Source: Typha latifolia (taxonomy: Eukaryota; Streptophyta; Magnoliopsida; Poales; Typhaceae). From it: a stretch of DNA of 64,000 nucleotides. The position numbers and the translations under genes are program-made. The stretch is from positions 754,001 to 818,000 of the forward strand of contig CM034108.1 of NCBI GenBank assembly GCA_019914945.1, written 5' to 3'. Shown piece by piece: positions 51,603-63,324 of this stretch; within the stretch, counting starts at the first letter, position 1, and each line of letters begins with the position of its first letter. The notes beneath the pieces were generated by a model, which saw nothing but the letters and a program-made list of their open reading frames with translations, was not told where the DNA came from and ran no database searches.

Positions 51603-53128
51603 GGAGGAAGACGTCGCGCGGATCGGAGAGATCGGAATTGGACTCGGGCACCGGGTGTTGCATGCGTCGATTGGAAGAGAGAGATGGAGTAGCCACTTTT
51701 TCTTTAAACTCTAGAAGGTGAGCTGGACAAAGAGAGCCTTATATAATATAAATATAAAGACACATAGGCCTTATTAAACTTTTAGCCAATAAATATAATA
51801 TTTTAATCTAATCTCTAAGTCTACCGCAGAGCTATTGCTCCAGCTGCCGTGCCGAGCAACTTATCTCTGAAACAGGTCGGTCCAGTACTCTGGTTGCGTC
51901 CGAGCAACTTATGGCTAAAAGTGATCACGATTTGCAGCAGCACAATATAAACTTTCGTGTATACTTTTTTATTTCCAAATGCGTAGTTTTTTTTAATAGA
52001 TCGAGAGCCACGGCTAACCATACACGCCAAATAAAAGGGTTAATCCTAGATTAGAGGACTGAATCAACTTCTTAACAAATAAACCACAGCTGCTTAAACC
52101 ATACAATAATGCTTTAGTTAAAATCCACTGAATATTAATCTTAACATTCACGAAAATTTGGAACCCATGTCACAAGCTAGTAAACGATTTAGGATTTAGG
52201 ATTTAGCACACTATGTTTTGGATCGAAGAGAAGTACTGCAACCAAAGTACGATTCTCGAGCAAATAAATGATCCAGTGTAGCTACACACTGCAAGAGAGA
52301 AAAGGAAAAAAAAATAGTTTACTTGTAAGGATACACTATATAGACTGATGGTTCTGACAGAACCTAAAAATCATGCAAATGTATCACTGCTAAAATCCAG
52401 CCAATTGGTAACTTAGTATACAGGTCTTTCAGATGCCCAAATAAGTAGTCGATCCTAAGCGCAGACTGCGAAGTAGAGATAATCTGCAGTGGGCACACCA
52501 GAATGTCAGAGAACTCCAAACAAAGGCATATAGTACAAATTTTAGTTCCAAAATCAATAATTAGAACTTGTTCACAGCTTCCGTTTCCCCTTGGATTCAT
52601 AAGACCAGTGCAAAGAAGAATAAAAAACAATATAAGAGTTCTGGAAGCTCTCAAGTAAATTGAGTTCTTTTTCTTATACTTTCTATGCTCCTATTTGACT
52701 TCATCAATGCCGTGGTATCAAAACATAAAAGGTCAAGATTAAGTCTAATTGTGCAAAACTTATGATACATGAATACCGTGGTTTTCAATTACTTCTCTTT
52801 TTTTCGTTCTTTTTCTTTTTTTGGTCTCAACAGATAAGTTTTTATGCCCTCTGCATGGGAGTTCAAAATTAGTATATAAGATCATGAAACTAGATCTGGT
52901 AGCCCACCTGGTTTAATAATTCATAGAACTCTGACAAGCTAAACGAAATTAGTAGGAAATTTTCACTGATGATCTTAACATGGTAAAGAAATACGCCCAC
53001 AAGCCAAAAATTACAACTGGTGAGGTGAGTATCACATAAGAATCAGTCCAGAAGGAAGACATAAACCACTTGAGAAAACTCACTTAAGAAGTTCAAAAGT
53101 AAGAGGCCGTTGGTTCATAGTCTACCTC
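51603..53128. other. Intergenic
   Basis: The promoter and leader of the DUF616 gene are at the left and the 3' untranslated region of plastid S9 is at the right. The middle is AT-rich with no recognisable gene or repeat family. Confidence 0.5.
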
Positions 53129-55502
53129 TTAACGTTTTGAGAATTGAGGAGCTTTCCGTGCTTTTTTCAGGCCGGGCTTCTTCCTTTCAACAACACGAGA
53201 ATCTCTTGTAAGGAGGCCCTCCTTCCTCAAAGCACTTCTGTGATTCTCACTGACTTTAAGCAATGCACGTGCAATACCAAGAGAAATTGCTTGAGCCTGC
53301 CCTGACAGACCACCCCCATGAGCTTTAACAAAAATATCATAGTTGCTCTCAAACCCTAAAGTCAGCAATGGGGTTTTGACATACTGCAGCCACAATGGAT
53401 TTCCTTGAAGATATTCCTGCAAACAGATCAATAAGATTAGAAGACTGCTTCTTCAAGTGCATCAAAGGTCTTATGGAAACCAAGTACAGAACTGTGCATA
53501 TCATCATGCTTTAACTTCTTGTACTCTACTATATTTTTAGCAAAAACTTGAATCAGAGAAACCAAAAAAAAAAAAAATTGATTACAAACCTAACAGAGTC
53601 AATAGATGGCACTGTGAAAATTGACGACGATAATATATCAAATATAAGCAAGCATTATGCATTACAAATTTAAAACTCAACAAAACTTAGGGTTGTTTGG
53701 TCACACAAATCATGCTTATAATTGACTATTGGCCTTATAACCAAGTGAAATTTTAATGTTTACTTCCTAACCATCGGAGAGGACAATGGTGCATTTGCCA
53801 AGTATCCTCATACTCTAATTGCAACGAGCTGCTAGAGTAGACTTGGGCACTTGCTTAGATGATCATTTGTTGAGGGCCGTCAGGTAGTAGGCCTCAAGTT
53901 CACCTTCCACTTTTCAGAATGGGATATAACTTAAATCAAGTATGCTATCGAGAAACGCTATAGACACCACCAAGAACAAGAAAGAGGCACTCCACTCCTA
54001 GTCACTAAGTAGTGCTATTCAGTCCTCCGGGGGACTCCATCAATCAGAGGTTCTTTCTCTCACATAATTTAGCCCGCCCATTCAACTTCCGTGCTGGAGG
54101 AAACGGGATTCGAACCAATTGATGGCAATTTCCCCCTCCGAAACCTCTGGAGAATTTCCTCTTTTTCCCTATGATAAACAATGTGGCAGCAGGAACAGCA
54201 ACCGATTAATCCCAGTTATTTATCATGGGAAGGCTTGATCGGGCTTTAGTCCGACTAGATGAAAGCCTTTCCAAGTTCTTATGTGGATTAGTCCTTTTGT
54301 TTACAAGTCTTCTTTATATAGTTATTCAACCAATTCTCGTCTTGGAGACAGGAATCCTGTGAGCCGATCATATAATATCAATGCAAGCATCGGATTGAAC
54401 TACTCTATTTTGGATTGGCTCTATGAATTGTTTTCATCCATCAATTATTTTAGTGGAAGTTAATGAAATGCAACGTGGACCTGTTTGACGACCATCTAAA
54501 AGTTTTATATATATCACCAAGCAGCATATTCGTTACCACATACTTGCTCGAGTCATCTAAATGTTCATTATATCCCTTCGACAATTTTCTTACTTTCGGG
54601 CAAAACTAATATCTCTGTCCAATCTTACCATGTTTTCATTTCCAAACTCATGATCTTAAGGACTCATGGACATATAAGACCCAAGCAGCTCGAATTTGTT
54701 AAATAATAATAGGTTTTAGTCCTAAACTGAAAATTACTAAGTAAATTAACAATACTACAATATCCTCTAGTACTCTCACTAGAATGACCAGATAAGCGTA
54801 ATTCCCAGACCAATTTGGCTCAGATCTTGCTTAACTAGTGAAATGCTACAGACAAATCAAAACATATTTAAGAATAACAAAATAAACTTGCATCCATCTG
54901 ACAAAATGTATATATTTCGGTTGAAATGCAACCTTAAAAGCATATAAACGAATAAACGAGGAATTCTGCAATCGTCAATCTCCCATTTCTAGTACAAAAA
55001 GAATTTCCCTTTTTCTCGCCAAGATGCACAATTCGAATCCAATTTTAACCCAAACAAACGAGAAAACCGGAAAGGTATAAGCAAAAACAACCCAAAATTT
55101 AGGAAGAAAACGAGAAAGATTCTTTCGTACCTTAGCGTCGCGGTAATTGATGATGACCTTCCCGCTTCCCTCCTGGAGAACAACTCTAGCGATAGCGCAC
55201 TTCCTCCTCCCCGTCCCTATTATCCTCTGCGCGGCGAAACCCCCCGGGAGCCTCGACTTCACGTACTTTTCGAGTGTCAATCCCTCCAAATCTGCCGTGG
55301 AGGCGACTCCTCCGCCGGATACGGCGGCGACGGCGGTGGAGGAGGAGGCGACGACGACGCGAGGAGTGTTGCTTCGGATGGCGGCGATGCGTGGGAGGGA
55401 TTTGGGAAGAAAGATGGAGAAAGATGGGGGCTTGGAGGAGACATTGGAGGAGAAGGAGAGGGAAGCGAAGGAGGAGGTGAGCGAGGAGAGAGGGATCGCC
55501 AT
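53129..55502 (-). CDS. RPS9: Plastid 30S ribosomal protein S9 (nuclear-encoded)
   Basis: Two exons, 55502-55131 and 53416-53129, 219 residues. The first ~60 residues are Ser/Ala-rich and acid-poor, typical of a chloroplast transit peptide. The uS9 fold follows: [60 protein letters not shown] (in two stretches), and the basic tail [12 protein letters not shown] that reaches the ribosomal P-site tRNA. The single intron is 1,714 bp and contains an organelle-like insert (about 53870-54475). It is divergent from the small membrane-protein gene across a 301-bp shared promoter with site II and telo-box motifs. Confidence 0.95.
53870..54475. other. Possible organelle-DNA insert in RPS9 intron
   Basis: This part of the intron is unlike its AT-rich surroundings. 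It has mixed composition, words such as CAGTCCTCCGGGGGACTCC and GGAAACGGGATTCGAACCAA, and a clean small reading frame (54281-54463). The style resembles plastid or mitochondrial spacer DNA. I could not fit it to a tRNA: the GGATTCGAACC word lacks a matching stem. Origin is a guess from composition and memory. Confidence 0.35.
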
Positions 55503-55803
55503 TTTTAGTTTGTTTGCTTAGCTTCCTCGCTTTCTCTGGGTTTGGGAGATAAGAGTGGGATAGGATTTAAGCGGGGTGGGACGAGAGAGAGAGAGAGACC
55601 ACCGGGTGCGGGTCCGAACCCGTTTAGTTCGGTATGATTCCGATCTTAATCGCAATCTATATTCGGTCCATTAATAATCCGATATTCTCGGATCCGAATT
55701 GGGCCGGGCTTGGGCCGAAAGCCTCTTCTGGAGTATATTGTTTCTCCCGCTTGGAAAGGAGAAGCGAGATAACTACTAGGGTTTGTTCGAGAGGAGGGAG
55801 ACG
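55503..55803. promoter_or_regulatory. Divergent promoter, RPS9 and small membrane protein
   Basis: Only 301 bp separate the two start codons. Inside are two TGGGCC site II cores (55700-55705 and 55711-55716) and a TAGGGTTT telo-box (55777-55784). Site II plus telo-box is the known signature of ribosomal-protein and translation or organelle-biogenesis genes in plants. An AG run lies near 55585-55598. Shared control of both genes is inferred. Confidence 0.6.
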
Positions 55804-57342
55804 ATGGCTTTGACCAACTTCATACTTACGGTGGTTGGGGTGAGCGCGGCGGTGCTCCTCCTCCGCAGCGACGTCAAGCAGTCCGCCGCTGTCTTCCGCC
55901 GCAACGTCCGCCACATCCGCAACTGGCTCGAAGAGGAGTCCGCCTCCGCCACCAAGTAACTTCCCAAAAATATCCTCTCCTCCTTGTCTCTTCCTGAGCT
56001 ATAGAGGAAGTAAAAGACCCTAACTTGATGCCTATCTAGTATATTTATTTAATTCGATTTGCGCTTCCTGGACTGGGTTGAAATTAAATCTCTTACTTAG
56101 TTTTGTGGATTTCTTTAACTAGTCGAACTTCCTGCTGGAGATTATCTTTAAGAATTTTTTTTTGACAAATCAAGCCGATTATCTTTAAGAATTAATTATA
56201 CTTGATAATATTCATGATGACTCAGGATTCATAACATCTCTATTTCTTTGTTGATGCTTTGGTCTGATTAGTTGCTCTGTGATCTGCAAATTCCAATTGC
56301 ATCATGATTGTTGGAGAATGATTAAATCTCGGTTCTCACTAGTAAGTGGGCAAAGAATCATCTCATAAGTCATAACTAAGATGATGCGATTGTTCTTTTA
56401 AGATTCAGTGGAGATGTTAAGAACACTTGCAAAATGCCATGCAGAGGTTTTGAAATCACCGTTGTATAACAAATCAAGCAGGAATGAGCTATCGATCTAC
56501 TTAGGGTTTCTTGTAAGATTTTTTTACTTTTGAGAGACCAATTCTGGGTTATTGTTCAGTTCGAGTGACCCAGCTCAATCTGTTGCAGATCATGGAGTAG
56601 AAAGTCCAGGAGTTAACAGCATTTTATATTTAGGTGATATTGACAATGTATTAATGGTGTAGTTCACCATCTCAGAATGTGAAAAAGGAAGGTTCGGAAC
56701 ATGAATTAAAAAATGTAAAATATCAAGAATTTCTTATTGGTATGTGCCAATCATAAGGCTGCTGGAGCTGTCTGCTCTAGCAACACAGTCGGTTCTCTGA
56801 GGCTCTATTTCCACATACCTAACCACCTATAGTCTTTTTAAAGCATTGATTAGTTCCGTGATTGGTACTCTTAAGTGGATTGTCTTATTGCATTGGTGAT
56901 CATGCTGCAGTCTCGGAGATGGTTGAATATTCATAGATCGTCTATCATAGAATTGCCTGAAGAGTATTTTACGGGAGTTGCAACCTGTTACTTATTTTCA
57001 TATAAGGTTTAATTTTTAAGTTCATGTACTCACATGCCAATCTTAATTTGCTCCGGTTGAATACTGCGATCGTTAGAGGAAAATGGAGAATACCTTTTCT
57101 GTATTGCATGATTAATGTGGAATCTCTTGGTTTTCTTGTCTTTTCACTGGCTCTGTTTCATTAGCTTTTGATGCACTTAGGTAAATTTGCAATTTCGACA
57201 CACTGATTCTTTCTATATTTGTTCACTCATGAGTTTCAACTTGTCTCCTTTTTCTTTGCACAGAACCGCAGAGCGATCAGCACCCAAGGAGTTGGATTCT
57301 CAGGCTGCGAAGAAAGACATTCCTAAGGATGAGAAGCATTAG
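55804..57342 (+). CDS. Small single-span membrane protein, unknown function
   Basis: Two exons, 55804-55955 and 57264-57342, 76 residues, joined in frame at GT-AG. It begins MALTNFILTVVGVSAAVLLL, one hydrophobic helix (about 4-21) with no preceding basic stretch. A charged segment RSDVKQSAAVFRRNVRHIRNWLEEE is split here as RSDVKQSAAVF and RRNVRHIRNWLEEE. A Lys/Glu-rich hydrophilic tail ends KDIPKDEKH. I recall similar small proteins in other plants but no assigned function. The divergent site II/telo-box promoter shared with plastid S9 suggests a housekeeping or organelle-related role. Confidence 0.78.
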
Positions 57343-60106
57343 ATTTTTCTCATATTCCATTTAGGCTTTTTTGGTGCTTCAGATTACACCTCGCTTGCAT
57401 CATCTAGTAGGTGTAAGAATGTTTGCAACTTTCTGGTCGAATAAGGTTGCTATACAGGGAGGAGTAGGTTAATTTCACCTTTTGGCGGGAGCATTTGTAA
57501 GCCACGCTTCCCTCAGTAGAACATGTTTCATAAATTCTCATCAACTGTATTGATTGTCTTGTGCATTGTTGGCATGTCCATTTCCTTCACTAACCTACTC
57601 AAAATGTTCAGATACATCTGCGGAGGTTGCTTATATTGCTTTGTATTAAATTTCCATACATTGAATTTAAATAAGAGAAAGTTGGGCCCTTGGAGGCCAA
57701 TGTGATGGATGTTCCAAATATATACTCGGGCCCTTTGGGCCCAGTCTTCGAATTGGTCGCTCCGGCCCGTGGTGTATCGAGATTCACTTGACCATTTAGG
57801 CGAGTCCTCAAATCTAGTTTAACTGTTGGATTGCAATGGGACCATAAGCTAATCTTAGGTCATTTGCATTTATGAATTCTTATATATATTTTTTTTGTTG
57901 TGATGTAAGGTTCGTCTTTCTATCTCCCTCTCAATTTGTATAGCAAATTATCTTTAATGAATGAATGAAATCTATGTCAACGGACTTTGTTAACAAAATT
58001 TTTTTAAAAAAAAAATTATTTATATTAGAAGGGCTAATCCGAGATTTGGTACAAATCAATCTCCTATCTTCGTGCAGGTCAATCTGGATGTTCAATTAAT
58101 TGATAATATCTAATGACTTCAAATAGCACCCATTTCAAATTATACAACCCTCATACTTATATCTATATAGTCTACTCTCTTTTTAGCCTAGCCAACCAAC
58201 TGTGAGCAATGATTAATAATTAAAGGATGAGAAGAGAAATAATAGTCCAAAGTTTCTTTTATCTAATGCAGGTATCATCATCATATCTACATGTTACCCA
58301 AAAATAATAAGACGCATCACGCGTGAAGCCGAGGCGCCACCAAACAGCGAAACCAAATCATTAATTCGTTCCTCTCTCTCTCCCATACAAAAAACCAATT
58401 CGTCGTCTTCTTAATCCTCCTTAATTATTCACATATAAATCTCTTTTTCCTCTTACCTCGATCACCACACACATCCACGAGCACACAGTGCATTCTTTGT
58501 CCCATCATGTTGTCGCTTTCTTCCATCATCCCACATACCCAACCACCCCCCATCTAACCCATCATACATGCATGCATGCATGCATGCTATATTTAAATAT
58601 ATCGTATAATGCAAAATTTTATTAAATAATATACTCTCTGAAACAAAATTTTAAACTGTGTGTTTATTTAATGCTCCATGGCTTTTACTTTTTTTGGGAC
58701 GATGGAGCTCAAAGTGGTTTAGTCAACATCGTTCCAACAGTACAACATCGATCCTCGCAATCCAAAGCTGTTTAATTTAGAAGTCAGTCATTCCATTTTA
58801 GATCTTTTGAGCTTTTTCTTTGTTCGTCATTAGACATAATGAAGCACACGACTGGACTAAGTTTTAAAACATTATCCTCAACTTGGATATAACATTTGAG
58901 ATTTTACCACTCCTCCCATACTTCCAAAAGGAAAAGCCAACACAAAATAATCAAGTTGGTTTTTTTATTATCCTTTCATTATGGTCCCCATGAGAAGCAA
59001 TAAACCAAATAATGATTAATGTAATCTTGCGGTTAAATAAGTTGAAATAAAACTTTAAAAATATACTTGCAAAAAATGAGTGGATAAATTATTTTTTGTT
59101 AATGTAGATATATCTGTAAATAAGCAATTTGGAAGGGTATTTATGCAATTATGCGAATGATGTTAGAATTGTAGCACTCTTGCAGTATCTTAGTCAGAGA
59201 TTTTTGGGCATTTTCTGGGCATCTGAAACGTGAAGTGGGACTGTGAGTACTACGCTCCGGAAATCATAAGGGAAGAGAGAGAAGAAATATAATAAAAGAG
59301 AGGAGGGAGGAGTTGGTATGATGATGTCGTCGAATCTCTACGATGGGAAAAGCAAGGACATGCTTATCTGTTAAAAGTTGGAACGAACCCCTTCGTTTGC
59401 AAAGGTTCCTCTCTCTCTTCTTCTTCTTCTTCTTCTTCTCTTTTTTCCCTATATTTTCCTCTGCTTTACGTTGGAAAGAAATGGAGGAGTACGCCATGGG
59501 AGGTCAAAGGAGCTGAGCAATAAGGAGTAAGTGGGTTTTTTCTTCTTATTTTTCGGTCAAGGTTGGCTATTTCGTAGTATGCTTCGTTCTCTAGAGTTTT
59601 GTGCTTGTCGATTTGGTTGCATTTGGAATTTGGTGTGATTTCTTGGGCTTTTGAAGACGACCCACATGTTCGTCTGCCAAAATTTGGATCTTTTCATGGA
59701 TGTGATGAGAAATTTCAGTTTTCTAATTGTGCCTCGCGGAATGGTGATATGCGTTTGCATTTTTATTAAAGAAATCCGTACGGAAAGACATTGTTCATGG
59801 GTTTGAATGCATTTCCTTTGCTAGTTTTGAGCGTCTCTACTTGTCCTTTATTTCAGTTTTTTTTTCTTTTCCTGATTTCAAACTAGAATTTAGGAAGAAG
59901 AATTGTTATCTGAAGGCGAAGGCGGCCAAACAACTAGACAACTCATTTCCTTTTCTTGAATTCTGTTTCTCACTGTTTAGGTTTACACGTGAGTGTCATC
60001 TATTGAGAAAAAATTAAAGCTTTTTGGGGAAATCAAGTTTCATACTTGACATGCTCTTGAGAAGGGTCCATAAATCTGAAATCCCATAGAGAGGGTTGGT
60101 TAAGAA
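57343..60106. other. Intergenic and leader of the BTB gene
   Basis: The 3' flank of the small gene is at the left. About 57715-57800 has GGGCCCTTTGGGCCC and CCGGCCCGTGG words of repeat type. An ATGC run (GCATGCATGCATGCATGC) lies near 58569-58586. A CTT run (about 59412-59438) and the following sequence look like a 5' leader, possibly with an intron, of the BTB gene. No coding sequence recognised. Confidence 0.45.
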
Positions 60107-62223
60107 ATGGAGGATTTTAGGGTTAGAAGGCTTCAACCAGGAGCAGGGCAGACAAAGATAAGAAATGTACCAATTGCAGTAACGCCGGAAGGGTTCTGGT
60201 GTTGCCCTTCGCCGGCTGTGCTGCAGAAGACCTTAAAGAATCAAAACCACCAAACTAAGCATAAAGGGTCATCTCTTCCAACATCAAAGGCCTTCTCAGT
60301 AGAGAAGTCACCAAATATTGCATCAGAAAAGAGAACGAGTTCTACACCGACAAGGTCTAGGCCGGTTTCAGATGATCAGAGATGTCCAACTACCGATAAT
60401 CCTGCTTTAAGTCCAACAACGGCCTCCGAGAGACCACCACCGAAGCCAACTGCAGAGAGTCAGCAACATAAGATATCTGTTGGATTTGGTCAACCTGAAA
60501 CGAGCGATTTGAAGGTTATCTTGTATGGGAAAGAAGGGCTTGCAGTAAAAATGACTGTTCACAGTAATATTCTTGCAGAGAACAGCAGCTACTTTTCAGA
60601 TAGACTCTCTGGACAGTCTCCAGTATCATGTGTTGAGATACTGGATTGTGAAGATGTGGAGATCTACGTCGAGACAGTGGGATTGATGTACTGTAAGGAA
60701 GTGAAGCACAGATTAATCAAGCAAACTGTTCCACGTGTACTCCGCATATTGAAGGTGTATCCTCTAATGATGTCTTCAATTTATGTTCATTTTCAAGAAA
60801 GATTTGTTTTTCTTTGTCTTCCTATTTTCTTATATTAAACATCTCTCTGCTAAAATTCTCCATTTATATTTTGATTCGTATGTTTTCATTTGGTAAGTAG
60901 TTGATCCTTAATCTTGTCACCAGAACAAATAGCTGACATGCCCTTGTTGGGTCATATTATGCAAATTTGATATGTTTTTATTTGGGCTACTGGTTCTTAT
61001 TTTTGGTGCTCAAGTGCTTAACCACGATATGGAGTCTTGTTTGAATTATCTTGAATAGGATCTATGACTTTGTAAAAACTCCATTTAGCTGAGAAAAGTT
61101 TTTTTGTTTGCCTTTGGCTAAATATATAGATTGAGCACTTCATTTAGCAGGAAAGTAATTGTATGACTCAATCTTAGTATATAGATTGCTCTAAGCTGAT
61201 TCTTGTTATTGTCTAGTTAATAATCAAAAAATCAAATTTTGTTAGCTTTTCTACATGATTTAAGCTGACATTTTGTAGGTTGCTGAATCACTTGGCTTTC
61301 GTGCTTGTGTAATATCATGCTTGGATTACCTAGAAGCAGTTCCATGGGTTGGAGAAGAAGAAGAAAGTGTGATATCGTCTATAAGACATCTTCGTAGTGA
61401 TAATTATGGAGTCAGTCCTTTACTGAAAAGAGTGTGTTCCGATATCACCAATCCCCCTAATGATACGCTTTCACGTATCATGGAGCTGGTGCTGAAAAGC
61501 AGTGAGGACAAAGGGCGACGCGAGATGAAATCCCTAGTCTTGAAGCTCTTAAAGGAAAATAACATTTGGATAAATGGATCAGCAGACATATGTATTGAAA
61601 CTTTATACAGTTCATGTCGGGGTTGCTTGGACTCGCTGCTAGCTCTGTTTCGGCGAGCATCTGATGATGACTTTGCTGATACATCTTTGGAAAGCAAAGA
61701 TATTGTTATGCGGCAGATAGCTCTTGATGCAGATAATCTCGTTTGGTTGGTTGAGATATTGGCCGACAGGCATATAGCTGATGATTTCGCAGTCATATGG
61801 GCAAGCCAGAATGAGCTCGCCGGGTTGCATTCAAAGATACCAATTGTGTCGCGTCACCTTGTTAGTTGTGTCTCAGCTAGGCTTTTTGTTGGTATCGGAA
61901 GAGGAGAGATGCTTCCTTCAAAGGACATCCGACAGCTTCTGTTGCATGTTTGGTTGCAGCCACTGATTGATGATTACAGTTGGTTGCAGCATTGTTGCAG
62001 ATCATTCGACCGAAAAGTTGCGGAAGAAGGAATTGGCCGAACGATCCTGACACTTCCGTTGGAAGACCAGCAGACTATATTACTCTCATGGCTGGGAAGC
62101 TTCTTGAAAGTTGGCGATAACTGCCCTAATCTCCAGAGAGCCTTTGAGGTCTGGTGGAGGAGGACTTTCATAAGGCCTTACACTGAGAAGCAAGGTCAAA
62201 CTTTGCAGTTGGATAGAAGTTGA
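60107..62223 (+). CDS. BTB/POZ domain protein (At2g13690/At1g63850-like)
   Basis: Two exons, 60107-60754 and 61279-62223, 530 residues. The N-terminal ~125 residues are polar and Ser/Thr/Pro-rich. They include TPEGFWCCPSPAVLQKTLK, a block typical of this plant subfamily. The BTB fold follows at about 130-230 (SDLKVILYGKEG, KMTVHSNILAENSSYFSDRL, VEILDCEDVEIYVETVGLMY). After it comes a helical C-terminal region containing LDYLEAVPWVGEEEE and LPLEDQQTILLSWLGSFLK. BTB proteins usually serve as CUL3 ubiquitin-ligase adaptors. Substrate unknown; CUL3 binding is inferred from the fold only. Family name is by recall. Confidence 0.88.
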
Positions 62224-63324
62224 TCAGTTGGACTAGAATAAGTTGGTCGTGCTTTATATGTAGAAAAAAAGTTTGAGTGATGGATGAAAAACAATAACAG
62301 AAGAGGTTTTGTTTGTTGACCAGACGATACTGTTTGACTGCCTCCTAGAGAGGGAAACAACTCATTAAGGTTTCTGTTCTTATTTTTAGATGCATTGTAC
62401 AGGATTTTGGTGGTAATTGGCTTGTCTGCAATTTGTTGCATGCACCAGAGTTCTTTATCTGTTAGTGCTTTTCGACATGTAACGACGTGAAGGTCCCTAA
62501 GCTATGTGAAATTCTCTGAGTTCTTAACAAGATTCGACTTCTCAATTTCTATCATCGAAGTCGATATTGCTTGCTGATGCAATGATTCTGTTTGTTTTGC
62601 TTACTTTGGTGCGACGCAATCTTATTAGTTATCACCACTGATGTGCTCATTTGAATGTTCATGATATTATGTTTTAATGTCAGTTGGCACTTTTACACCA
62701 TTACAGAGCAAAACAACATGATCCCTACCCTCGCTCTTCAATATATTGATTTGGATTTAGATATCGAGTATAAAGTACGAATATATTGATCAAATACTCG
62801 CTCACGGCAGTGCTACAAGAAAAGATTGACGAAATGCATATCTTTGAAACTTCTGAAGAATGTGATTATTTTCTCAACGGCAAAGTACATCGAAACAAAC
62901 TATGATGTATAATTCGTATGCCGAAGGAATTTTCTTTATATTACATTCAATAACTTTAGACTGGATAAATCTTTTACAGAAAAAAGAATAAGTTATCTAG
63001 TTACATCGCCCTAGATAGGTTTCCAATGCCCAAAAATTACAACCATACTATATCTTATGGGCTTTGATTTGGAAAAGCCATAAATTATACAAAGGTGATC
63101 CTCGCAATCATGCAGCAAGTCTATTACAAAGTTACAGTTGTAACTTGTTGTGTATTCTTTCGGCGGAAGATAAGGCACTGAATTTTGTCCGGAGACCTCA
63201 AGCAGACAGATCCAAAATGTAACCTGGAACACTTCTTTCAAAAATAGTCTCCATACTCGACCCAGCAACAAATGAGCATCAAGGCATTTGATCTCAACCG
63301 GAGTTATGAATTATATCAATCAGT
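62224..63324. other. Intergenic, convergent 3' ends
   Basis: Spacer between the BTB gene (+) and CCS1 (-). It contains both 3' untranslated regions. Nothing else recognised. Confidence 0.55.

Noticed and set aside
54061..54130. tRNA-like GGATTCGAACC word in the RPS9 intron
   Set aside because: The T-arm stem does not pair and no anticodon or acceptor stem fits; at most a fragment of organelle-like DNA.
56214..56267. ATGATGA ... CTGA pair in the intron of the small membrane-protein gene
   Set aside because: Boxes C and D occur by themselves, but flanking bases do not form a terminal stem, so not called a snoRNA.
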